This document shows positions 57,356-64,000 of a stretch of 64,000 bases of DNA, in pieces; position 1 is the first letter of the stretch, and every line of letters begins with the position of its first letter. Source of the DNA: Verrucolacustris sp044348085 (lineage in GTDB: Bacteria > Verrucomicrobiota > Verrucomicrobiia > Methylacidiphilales > Verrucolacustridaceae); assembly GCA_044348085.1 (NCBI GenBank), contig JBIKTM010000011.1, forward strand, positions 1 to 64,000. The letters are read 5' to 3'. A program made the position numbers and the translations under genes. The notes below the pieces were generated by a model. That model worked only from the letters and a program-made list of their open reading frames with translations. It ran no database searches and had not been told where the DNA came from.

Positions 57356-58185
57356 CACTTCTCCTTTTGGCAGGCAGAGAGGGCGTCCTGAATCGGAGTG
57401 AGATAGGGATGCCACATTTTTTCCCATTCAAGCGAGACGGCTCCGTTGAAATTGTCTTTTTGGAGGAGGTCGAGAACTTGGCGGGCGGGCATTTCGCCGG
57501 TTCCGGGCAGGACATAAGTGTAGGGATGGCGAGCGGAGGGTTTGAGGATGCTGTCCTTGATGTGGACGTGGCGGGTGTGGGGTTTGAGATGTTTCCAACT
57601 ATCGGCGGGTGTTTCTCCGGCAAGGCGCCAGGTATGGTGGGAGTCCCAGATGATCGGATGGGTGCGGCCGAGAAGTTCGAAAAGTTTGAGGAGGGGAGGT
57701 GTGGCGGAGAAGGCATCGTGGGTTTCGATGAGGATTTCCACCTGCCACTTGTTTTTCTTTTTTTGTTCCTGCCACCAGTTCAGCACTTCGACGGCTTGAC
57801 GGTAGTTCTCGTCCGTGAGGGAGGTGCCCCAAGTGCCGCCACCGAAGATGCGGAGGTAGGGGGTGCCGATCTGTTCGGCGAGTTGGGCGAAGGAGAGGAG
57901 AGTGGTACGGCTGGCTTCTGTGTCGCCGACGAGTTTGAAAGAGGTGCCGAGAACGCGTGCAGGGTGGCGAGCCAGGGAGGTGCGGATAGCGGGGAGGCCG
58001 CCGGGTTGTTCCGGAAGATAGGTGGGGAGGTCGATATGGTTTTCGAGAGAGCGGAGTTCGAGGCAGTCGATCGAGAACTGGTCGGCGAGGGAGAGGACTT
58101 GAGGAAGGGTGAGCTCCGTGCACCCCATCGTTGAGAAGCAGGTCAGGAAAGAGCGGGAGGGATTATGTGGCGCGGTCATAGACAT
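57349..58185 (-). CDS. Sugar phosphate isomerase/epimerase (AP-endonuclease-2-like TIM barrel)
   Basis: It is a 278-residue TIM-barrel protein. Segments include C-L-E-L-R-S near residue 41, Y-L-R-I-F-G-G-G, I-L-I-E-T-H-D-A-F near 155 (metal Glu/His), I-I-W-D-S-H-H-T-W (metal Asp/His), H-V-H-I-K-D-S, and A-V-S-L-E-W-E near 250. These are the usual divalent-metal ligands of xylose-isomerase-like enzymes. The exact sugar is unknown. ATG 58185 and ATG 58179 are both possible starts. The gene overlaps the dehydrogenase gene upstream and DUF2264 downstream. Confidence 0.9.
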   Translation of the reverse strand: MSMTAPHNPSRSFLTCFSTMGCTELTLPQVLSLADQFSIDCLELRSLENHIDLPTYLPEQPGGLPAIRTSLARHPARVLGTSFKLVGDTEASRTTLLSFAQLAEQIGTPYLRIFGGGTWGTSLTDENYRQAVEVLNWWQEQKKKNKWQVEILIETHDAFSATPPLLKLFELLGRTHPIIWDSHHTWRLAGETPADSWKHLKPHTRHVHIKDSILKPSARHPYTYVLPGTGEMPARQVLDLLQKDNFNGAVSLEWEKMWHPYLTPIQDALSACQKEKWW

Positions 58186-59185
58186 CGAGGGTGATCACCG
58201 ATTCGAGGGGTTTTCCCTGGAGGAAGCGTTGAAGATTCTCGATGGCAAAGGAGGCGGTGTCCTGACGCCGGTCTTTGGTAGGGCCGGCGATATGAGGGAG
58301 GAGGGCGACATTGGGCATGCCGCGAAGGGGGGATTCCTTGGGGAGAGGTTCGGTTTCATAGACATCGAGGCCGATCTGAAGGTCGGCAGCGCGGTCACGG
58401 GCGACACGGATGAGGGCAGCTTCGTCGACGACGGCACCCCGGCCGATGTTGATGAAGGCGCCGCCGGGGCGGATGGAGCGGAGGAGTTTTTCGGTGACGA
58501 TGTGGTGGTTCTTTTCGGTGTAGGGGGCGAGTTCGACGACGATATCATGTTGGGAGAATAGGTGTTCAAGGGAGGTGGAGCGGGTGACGCCATATTTCTG
58601 GAAGACGGCGTCTGGGACGCTGGGGGAGAAGGCGGAGATAGATACATCGAAAGGGCGGAGGAGGGGAATCATTTCCTGGGCGATGGCGCCGAATCCGTGG
58701 AGGCCGATACTGCGGCAGAAGAGGCTTTGGGTGACGGTTTTCATGCCGTCCTTCCAGGCTCCGTCCCGGTGCATGGCGACGTTCCAGTAAGCGGAGCGGC
58801 GCATGGCGGTGAGGATGAGGAGGAGGCCACATTCGGAGATGGTACGGCTGATGGCATTGCCCCAGTTGGTGACTAACAGGCCGTTTTCGATCAGTTTTCG
58901 GGGGACGAGCTTTTTCACGCTACCGGCGAGATAGGCGACATAGCGGAGTTGGCCGGGTTTGCCGACGGTAAGGTCGTCGGGAAGTGGAGGGCAACCCCAA
59001 GCACAGAGAAGGGCTTCGGGTTGATGTTTTTCGAGAAGCGACTTCCAGGATGCTGGATCAGCGAGGGGGAGGGAGATAGGGACTTGGCGAAGAGGAAGGG
59101 AGTTAAGCTTATTTTGGACAGTCGGGGGCAGGAAGTCTTTGCCCTCTTCCGAGGTCATGGGAATCAGGAGAAGAGGGGAGGACAT
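58163..59185 (-). CDS. D-isomer-specific 2-hydroxyacid dehydrogenase family protein
   Basis: The 340-residue product has the two-domain fold with a Rossmann loop (I-G-L-H-G-F-G-A-I-A near residue 161). Catalytic residues are in N-I-G-R-G-A-V-V-D (Arg), D-V-Y-E-T-E-P-L (Glu) and L-L-P-H-I-A-G-P-T (His). L-H-G-F-G replaces the more common L-G-x-G. It may reduce a keto acid or oxidise a sugar acid in the DUF2264/TIM-barrel operon, of which it is the first gene. Its promoter must lie in the 150 bp shared with the divergent sulfatase operon. Confidence 0.9.
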   Translation of the reverse strand: MSSPLLLIPMTSEEGKDFLPPTVQNKLNSLPLRQVPISLPLADPASWKSLLEKHQPEALLCAWGCPPLPDDLTVGKPGQLRYVAYLAGSVKKLVPRKLIENGLLVTNWGNAISRTISECGLLLILTAMRRSAYWNVAMHRDGAWKDGMKTVTQSLFCRSIGLHGFGAIAQEMIPLLRPFDVSISAFSPSVPDAVFQKYGVTRSTSLEHLFSQHDIVVELAPYTEKNHHIVTEKLLRSIRPGGAFINIGRGAVVDEAALIRVARDRAADLQIGLDVYETEPLPKESPLRGMPNVALLPHIAGPTKDRRQDTASFAIENLQRFLQGKPLESVITLDVYDRAT

Positions 59186-59285
59186 TAAAGAACCTTACAA
59201 TTTTTATTTCGAAAATCACGAGAAACTCTTGCGTCCGGATGTATCTTCGGCGGGCACTGTCTCGAAAGGTAAAAAAGAAAAAGAG

Positions 59286-59303
59286 TTAACTCGTTAACAA
59301 GCC
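59286..59303 (+). promoter_or_regulatory. TTAACTCGTTAAC palindrome before sulfatase operon
   Basis: GTTAAC-TC-GTTAAC (59285-59298) resembles the TTAAC element before three other genes but lacks the ACAAAT end. It sits 36-53 bp before the sulfatase start and 100 bp from the divergent dehydrogenase start, so it may control both. Confidence 0.45.
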
Positions 59304-59338
59304 CTTCCTTTCGAGAACGAATCGTGGGAAACTATAGT

Positions 59339-60871
59339 ATGCATAAATTTGTAATAAAATTATTCCTTGGGATGTGTCTTTTGGGTGAATTTGGATTTTC
59401 AGCTACGAATAAGCCGAATGTTCTTTTTATTGCGGTGGATGATTTGAAGCCGGTGTTGGGTTGTTATGGGGACAAAAATGCGAAAACGCCGAATATCGAT
59501 AAGTTGGCTGCCCGTGGGATGCTGTTTGAAAAAGCGTATGTGAATCAGGCGGTGTGTGCGCCTTCCCGCAACTCTTTGATGTTGGGGATCCGACCTCAAA
59601 CGATGGGTCTCTATGACTTGAAGACCTATTTCCGCGATATCCCCGTTTATTCGAACGTGGTCAGCATGGGTCAGACCTTTATGAAAAATGGGTATACGTC
59701 TGAGTCCTTGGGTAAAATTTATCATTCCAGCTTAAAAGACGATAAATCGTGGTCGGTTGATAGTTGGGATCCGAAAGGTGAGACGTATGCGATCGAGGAC
59801 AATCGCGCATCGATGAAAGGAGAAAAGGGGACGACAACGGAGGCGGGAGATGTGGAAGATAATTACTATCAGGATGGAAAAATTGCCGAAGAGGCGGTCA
59901 CCCGCCTGAAAGCCAAGAAAGCCAAACCAGATCAACCCTTCATGATGATGGTGGGCTTTCATAAGCCTCATCTTCCCTTTGTGGCCCCCAAAAAATACTG
60001 GGATCAGTTTAAGCCCGAGCAGTTTTCTTTGCCGGAGTTCCGTACGGCTCCTGAGGGATCGCCCGCATACGCTCTCGGAGAGTCAGGTGAGATCATGCAG
60101 TATAAGAAGTTGCCGGTGGAGCAGTTACCGTTCCCAGATGATTTCGCCCGTCACTTGATTCATGGATATTACGCTGCGACGAGTTACACGGATGCACAGA
60201 TTGGGAAGGTGGTCGCGGCTCTCGAGGAGTTGGGGTTGGCGGAGAATACCTTCATTGTTCTTTGGGGCGATCACGGTTGGCATTTGGGAGATCACGGAAA
60301 GTGGTGCAAACATACCAACTACGAGCAGGCGACCCGAATTCCGATTCTGATCAGCGGTCCTGGGATCAAGCCGGGGCAACGCACCTCGGCTCTGATTGAG
60401 ACGGTCGACCTCTATCCCACGCTATTGGAGTTGACTGGGCAGACTCTGCCGGAGACCGGAATTGCAGGAATGGGTTTGGATGGGAAAAGTATGGTTCCGG
60501 TCCTGAAGGATCCGAGTCAGAAGGTGAACGAGTATGTGTTTCATGCATATCCTCGGGCAGAAAAAACGGATGATACGAAGAGGAAGTTGATCGGACGTGC
60601 GGTGAGAAACGACAGCTACCGTTTGGTCGAGTGGAAACAGCCTAACGATCCGCCAGAGAAAGCGGCGATCGAGCTGTATGACTATCAGACTGATCCGCTG
60701 GAGAAAAAGAATTTGGCCCAAGAGAATCCTGAACTGGTTACCAAGCTTCGGGCTGTTTTGGCCAAGCTTCCCGAAGCCAAGCCCCAGATGGGTAATGAAG
60801 GCGCACCTGAATCAGGGTACGAAAAGAAGGCCAAGAAAAAGAAGAAGGATAAAGCGGGAGACGGGGAGTAA
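59339..60871 (+). CDS. Sulfatase, iduronate-2-sulfatase-like
   Basis: The product is about 510 residues from ATG 59339 (MHKFVIKLF), with a signal peptide to about residue 21. N-P-N-V-L-F-I-A-V-D-D-like opening (NVLFIAVDD) supplies metal Asps, and C73-A-P-S-R77 is the sulfatase signature whose Cys becomes formylglycine. W-G-D-H-G-W-H-L-G-D-H-G-K-W and the D-L-K opening are typical of the iduronate-2-sulfatase subgroup (S1_7 type). It likely removes sulfate from uronic acid residues. A maturase gene is not in the window. The C-terminus is Lys-rich (KKAKKKKKDK) and ends D-G-E. The next sulfatase starts 17 bp downstream. Confidence 0.92.
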   Translation: MHKFVIKLFLGMCLLGEFGFSATNKPNVLFIAVDDLKPVLGCYGDKNAKTPNIDKLAARGMLFEKAYVNQAVCAPSRNSLMLGIRPQTMGLYDLKTYFRDIPVYSNVVSMGQTFMKNGYTSESLGKIYHSSLKDDKSWSVDSWDPKGETYAIEDNRASMKGEKGTTTEAGDVEDNYYQDGKIAEEAVTRLKAKKAKPDQPFMMMVGFHKPHLPFVAPKKYWDQFKPEQFSLPEFRTAPEGSPAYALGESGEIMQYKKLPVEQLPFPDDFARHLIHGYYAATSYTDAQIGKVVAALEELGLAENTFIVLWGDHGWHLGDHGKWCKHTNYEQATRIPILISGPGIKPGQRTSALIETVDLYPTLLELTGQTLPETGIAGMGLDGKSMVPVLKDPSQKVNEYVFHAYPRAEKTDDTKRKLIGRAVRNDSYRLVEWKQPNDPPEKAAIELYDYQTDPLEKKNLAQENPELVTKLRAVLAKLPEAKPQMGNEGAPESGYEKKAKKKKKDKAGDGE

Positions 60872-60888
60872 AACAAAGAGGATCATTC

Positions 60889-62268
60889 ATGAAAAAATAT
60901 TTCTCCATCTTGTTGGTCTTGGCTTTGGGATGTCTTGCACGGGCTGGAGAAACTGCCGCCCCCAAAGTGGTAGGAGGGAGCAAGCCAAACATCATCTTCA
61001 TTCTATCGGATGATTTAGGGGTCGATATTCTTAGCTGTTTCGGTTCGGATCAGTACAAGACTCCCAACTTGGATGCTTTGGCGGCAGGGGGAATGAAGTT
61101 TACCCACACGTATGCTGCGCCACTTTGCGGTCCTTCGCGGGCGATGATTTTGACAGGACGGTATGCGTTCCGCACCGGGGCAGTGAATCAGGATAAAACC
61201 AGTGGTTTTACCCCCCAGCAAGAGACCATGATGCCGAAAATCCTTAAAGAATCGGGCTATGTATCTGCATCCATTGGTAAGTGGGGGCAGTTACCCTTGA
61301 TGCCATCTGACTTTGGATTCGACGAGTATCTGACGTTTAAAGGAAGCGGAATCTTTTGGAATACTCAGCCCAAGGGGAAGGAGTACACCCTCAACGGAAA
61401 ACAGGTGGAACTGAAGGACAAGGAGTATATGCCTGACTTGATGCACAAGCTGATCGTGGATTTTATTACCCGCAATCAGGATAAACCGTTTTATCTCTAC
61501 TATTCGATGTCTCATATCCATGGGGACATCCTTCCAACCCCCGACAGCAAAGAGGGGGCCACTGCTAAGGAGTTGTACGCAGATAACATTGTTTACCACG
61601 ATAAGCTGGTCGGGCAGTTAATCGCGGAGTTGGAAAAGCTGAAATTACGAGAAAAGACTCTGATCGTGTATGTCGGCGACAATGGAACGGCTAAGGGAGG
61701 AGCGGCTCTTTCGACGGTGGGAGGGAAAAAGATCAATGGATCCAAGGGATCCATGCTGGAAGGGGGGAGCTTGGTTCCGATGATCGTGAACTGGCCTGGT
61801 ACCACCCCAACCGGCCAAGTGTGTCGGGACATGATCGATTTTTCCGACTATGTACCCACGTTTGCGGCAGCCGCAGGAGCCAAGCTTCCTGAAAATGTGA
61901 TTATCGATGGGCACAGTTTCTTGCCGCAGATCAAGGGAGAGAAGGGGACGCCCCGCGAGTGGGCCTATGTGCAGTTGGCACGGATGTGGTACGTGCGCGA
62001 CATGAATTGGAAATTGAATGAAAAAGGGGAGTTGTACGACATGAGTGGCGCTCCATTTGAGGAGAAGCTTGTGCCTGCGGACAGCACGGATCCAGTGGCG
62101 GTGGCAGAACGGGCAAAACTCAAAGCAGCCTTGGAAAAATTGAACCCTGCCGGTGGCATTTTAGATGACGGGGATGGCACCGGACGGCACGGTAGCAAGA
62201 GTGAGAAAAAGAAGGACAAGAAGACAAAGAAGAGCAAAGACGAGATGAGCGAGCCTGCCTCCGAATGA
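60889..62268 (+). CDS. Sulfatase (arylsulfatase family)
   Basis: The 459-residue product has a signal peptide (about 1-19). I-I-F-I-L-S-D-D-L-G near residue 35 carries the metal Asps, C80-G-P-S-R84 is the formylglycine motif, and V-Y-V-G-D-N-G-T near 260 carries the second metal-binding Asp/Asn. K-G-S-M-L-E-G-G near 290 gives an active-site Lys. The C-terminal 40 residues are Lys/Glu-rich (KSEKKKDKKTKK). The target position on the polymer is unknown; being distinct from the first sulfatase, it likely removes a different sulfate. It lies in an operon with the first sulfatase. Confidence 0.92.
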   Translation: MKKYFSILLVLALGCLARAGETAAPKVVGGSKPNIIFILSDDLGVDILSCFGSDQYKTPNLDALAAGGMKFTHTYAAPLCGPSRAMILTGRYAFRTGAVNQDKTSGFTPQQETMMPKILKESGYVSASIGKWGQLPLMPSDFGFDEYLTFKGSGIFWNTQPKGKEYTLNGKQVELKDKEYMPDLMHKLIVDFITRNQDKPFYLYYSMSHIHGDILPTPDSKEGATAKELYADNIVYHDKLVGQLIAELEKLKLREKTLIVYVGDNGTAKGGAALSTVGGKKINGSKGSMLEGGSLVPMIVNWPGTTPTGQVCRDMIDFSDYVPTFAAAAGAKLPENVIIDGHSFLPQIKGEKGTPREWAYVQLARMWYVRDMNWKLNEKGELYDMSGAPFEEKLVPADSTDPVAVAERAKLKAALEKLNPAGGILDDGDGTGRHGSKSEKKKDKKTKKSKDEMSEPASE

Positions 62269-62290
62269 TTTGAATGGGTCTATCCTTGTT

Positions 62291-63019
62291 ATGAAACCCA
62301 GTTGGATTTTTTGGGTTCTGTTTTGCGCTGTACTGTCTTCTTTCTCGCTGATGGCGGAGGAGATCCTCTTTCAGGATGATTTTTCCGGAGATCTTTCGCG
62401 TTGGGTGGTGGAGCAGACTCCCAGTGGAAAAACCCAAGTGATCGGGGGAGAGTTGGATATCGACGATGCTCCTGGGGAACACGACAAAGGAGGATGCACG
62501 GTTTGGTTTAAACAGAAGATCTCGGGTCCCGCACGCATTACTTACGACGCGACCATGGTTCAAAAAGGGGGTCCGAACGACCGAATCAGCGATCTAAACT
62601 GCTTTTGGATGGCGAGTGATCCAAAGAATCCGGAAGATCTTTTTGTTGGTTCGAAGGAGCGGAGCGGGATTTTTAAAAAATATGATCCGTTGAAGACCTA
62701 CTATGTCGGATATGGGGCTAACGAGAATGCGACCACCCGGTTTCGTCGGTATCCCCGTCCGAGGGACGACAAGCCCCTGAAGCCGGAATATGACCTCAGC
62801 GACGCCAAATACATGAACATTCCGAATAAAACCCTGAAAATCGAGTTGGTGGCTGATGGAAAGAAAATCCAATTCCTCCGTGACGGCGAGCTCATCTTCA
62901 CCTTCGATGATCCTGAGCCTTATCAGGAGGGTTGGTTCGGGTTCCGAACCACCCGCAGCCACATCCGCTTCGACAACTTCAAGGTCACCCGAATCCTAAC
63001 CAACGGAGAAAAAAAATGA
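62291..63019 (+). CDS. DUF6250-like secreted protein (concanavalin-like fold)
   Basis: The 242-residue product from ATG 62291 (MKPSWIFWVL) has a signal peptide to about residue 24. The opening L-F-Q-D-D-F-S-G-D-L-S-R-W-V-V-E and the W-F-G-F-R-T-T-R-S-H-I-R-F-D-N-F-K-V end are typical of a jelly-roll domain in polysaccharide loci, resembling DUF6250. A sugar-binding or lyase role is plausible. It lies between the second sulfatase and the PL6 gene and overlaps the latter by ATGA (63016-63019). Confidence 0.75.
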   Translation: MKPSWIFWVLFCAVLSSFSLMAEEILFQDDFSGDLSRWVVEQTPSGKTQVIGGELDIDDAPGEHDKGGCTVWFKQKISGPARITYDATMVQKGGPNDRISDLNCFWMASDPKNPEDLFVGSKERSGIFKKYDPLKTYYVGYGANENATTRFRRYPRPRDDKPLKPEYDLSDAKYMNIPNKTLKIELVADGKKIQFLRDGELIFTFDDPEPYQEGWFGFRTTRSHIRFDNFKVTRILTNGEKK

Positions 63020-64000
63020 AAAAAACCATGTTCGCCATACTTCTTGTCAGTTTTTCAAGCCTTTGGGCTAGAGAGATTCCTGTGCCGAATGTAGCCGCCT
63101 TGGCTGGGGCCTTGGGTTCGGCGGGTTCGGGGGATGTGATCGTGTTGGCGAAAGGGAATTGGCCCGATGCACAAATCAAGATCGATCGTGGGGGTTCGGA
63201 ACAGAGTCCCCTCACGATCCGTGCGGAGAGTCCTGGAGAGACACTGCTCACAGGAACCTCCTACTTGGAGATCAATGCTCCCCACGTGGTGGTGGATGGT
63301 CTTTATTTCACCCAGGGTGCCATCGATCCCAAGCAATTTTCGGTCATTCATTTTAAATCCCATCACGGGACCGTCCGTAATACTGCTGTGATCGATTACA
63401 ACCCTCCTGAATTTGAGGATGAGAGCTATTGGGCCTACTTCAGCGGGGATAACAACGTCGTGGAGAAATGTTACTTTAAGGGGAAGAACAACATGCATCC
63501 CCTCCTCGGGAACGCAATCGACGGGAGTCGCACCAACACCGTTCGGGGCTGTTACTTTAAAAATATCCCGCTCGAAGACGGGAACGGGCGTGAAATTCTT
63601 CGGATGTGGGGACCGGGCAAGTTTGATCCCAAGGATAAGGATGGGGCTTTCTGTCTAGTGGAAGGGAATCTGTTTGATGGTGCGGATGGAGAAGGTACAG
63701 AAATCATTTCGCTGAAGTCGAATTACAATCGAGTCTTGAGCAATACGATCGTGGGAAGTCGTGGGTGTCTGAATATCCGGCAAGGCTCCCATAATGTGGT
63801 TCAGGGAAATATTGTACTTGGGAAGGGAGTGGTGGGGGCTCAGGGGCTGCGAATGTCAGGTTTCGACAACAAGGTGGAAGGGAACTATGTGTCGGGTTGT
63901 GATTGGGGAATTCGAATTCAGACGGGGGAATATATTGAGTCGGCCCTGACGTCGGATTACCAAGCGAACATGAAGGAAAAAAAGAGTAAAAAAGGGGAAG
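63016..64000 (+). CDS. PL6 polysaccharide lyase (chondroitinase-B/alginate-lyase family), 3' end outside window
   Basis: At least 328 residues are seen, and the frame is open at the right edge. A signal peptide (MKKTMFAILLVSFSSLWA) precedes a right-handed beta-helix. Catalytic K234 (E-I-I-S-L-K) and R255 (C-L-N-I-R-Q-G) are 21 apart, as in chondroitinase B and the PL6 domain of the giant protein. An acidic ligand five residues before the Lys (E229) is present; the one seven residues before is Gly here, though E226 is at minus eight. It overlaps the DUF6250-like gene and is the last visible gene of the sulfatase operon. The remaining length and any second domain are unknown. Confidence 0.93.
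   Translation, partial: MKKTMFAILLVSFSSLWAREIPVPNVAALAGALGSAGSGDVIVLAKGNWPDAQIKIDRGGSEQSPLTIRAESPGETLLTGTSYLEINAPHVVVDGLYFTQGAIDPKQFSVIHFKSHHGTVRNTAVIDYNPPEFEDESYWAYFSGDNNVVEKCYFKGKNNMHPLLGNAIDGSRTNTVRGCYFKNIPLEDGNGREILRMWGPGKFDPKDKDGAFCLVEGNLFDGADGEGTEIISLKSNYNRVLSNTIVGSRGCLNIRQGSHNVVQGNIVLGKGVVGAQGLRMSGFDNKVEGNYVSGCDWGIRIQTGEYIESALTSDYQANMKEKKSKKGE

Noticed and set aside
56459..57391. Plus-strand open frame of 310 codons opposite DUF2264
   Set aside because: Antisense to a recognisable family member, with Gly/Val/Glu composition that mirrors the opposite codons.

Overview
The window is bacterial and most consistent with a member of the Verrucomicrobiota, possibly near the Opitutales. The grounds are the combination of a PEP-CTERM surface protein, several very large surface proteins with autotransporter-associated beta-strand and putative-Ig repeats, sulfatases, DUF2264 and DUF4955/DUF6250-like carbohydrate proteins, and intergenic REP-like hairpins. 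Shine-Dalgarno sequences are weak and GTG/TTG starts are frequent. The assignment is inferred from gene content; no rRNA or tRNA gene was seen.

The first third (about 0.8-23 kb) is mostly core metabolism. It runs: the tail of a secreted protein with a strong terminator (1-471), a repeat-rich gap, serA, an ORF6N-domain gene between G-rich elements, and a class D beta-lactamase-like protein. A purine cluster follows: purB, then purS-purQ-purL with ATGA overlaps, then purF, and purM-purH. A convergent CPBP protease-thiL-tsaE operon comes next, then a DUF202 protein, a class III nucleotide cyclase, a zwf-pgl operon, PPK2 with a thioesterase, ilvD, a DUF4230-like protein and a TonB-like/von Willebrand-like membrane protein.

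From about 24 kb the window becomes a locus for using uronic acid polysaccharides. A tightly packed seven-gene minus-strand operon (30.9-24.0 kb) encodes an SDR reductase, GH88 unsaturated glucuronyl hydrolase, KdgF-like cupin, Gfo/Idh/MocA oxidoreductase, KDPG aldolase, KDG kinase and an MFS transporter. This is enough to take unsaturated uronate oligosaccharides to pyruvate and glyceraldehyde 3-phosphate. An AraC regulator is divergent. Then comes a 3079-residue secreted protein with both a PL6 and a PL8 lyase domain, a LacI regulator, a 1250-residue surface protein, a GH79-like glucuronidase, an 868-residue PEP-CTERM protein, an esterase, an alginate-lyase-superfamily protein (PL38-like) and a pectate-lyase-fold protein. 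A minus-strand operon follows (2-hydroxyacid dehydrogenase, TIM-barrel isomerase, DUF2264), then a plus-strand operon (iduronate-sulfatase-like protein, second sulfatase, DUF6250-like protein, second PL6 lyase running off the end).

The proposed system is outside-to-inside. Surface lyases, sulfatases, glucuronidase and esterase trim a sulfated, uronate-rich polymer (animal glycosaminoglycan or algal/bacterial analogue). Unsaturated products enter by the MFS carrier and are processed by GH88, cupin, SDR, KDG kinase and aldolase. A recurrent TTAAC...ACAAAT element lies upstream of the PL6-PL8 giant, the LacI gene/1250-residue protein and the PEP-CTERM gene, with a related palindrome before the sulfatase operon, which suggests a LacI-controlled regulon. 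Three large surface proteins also share a C-terminal module that may be an uncharacterised sorting or anchoring signal.
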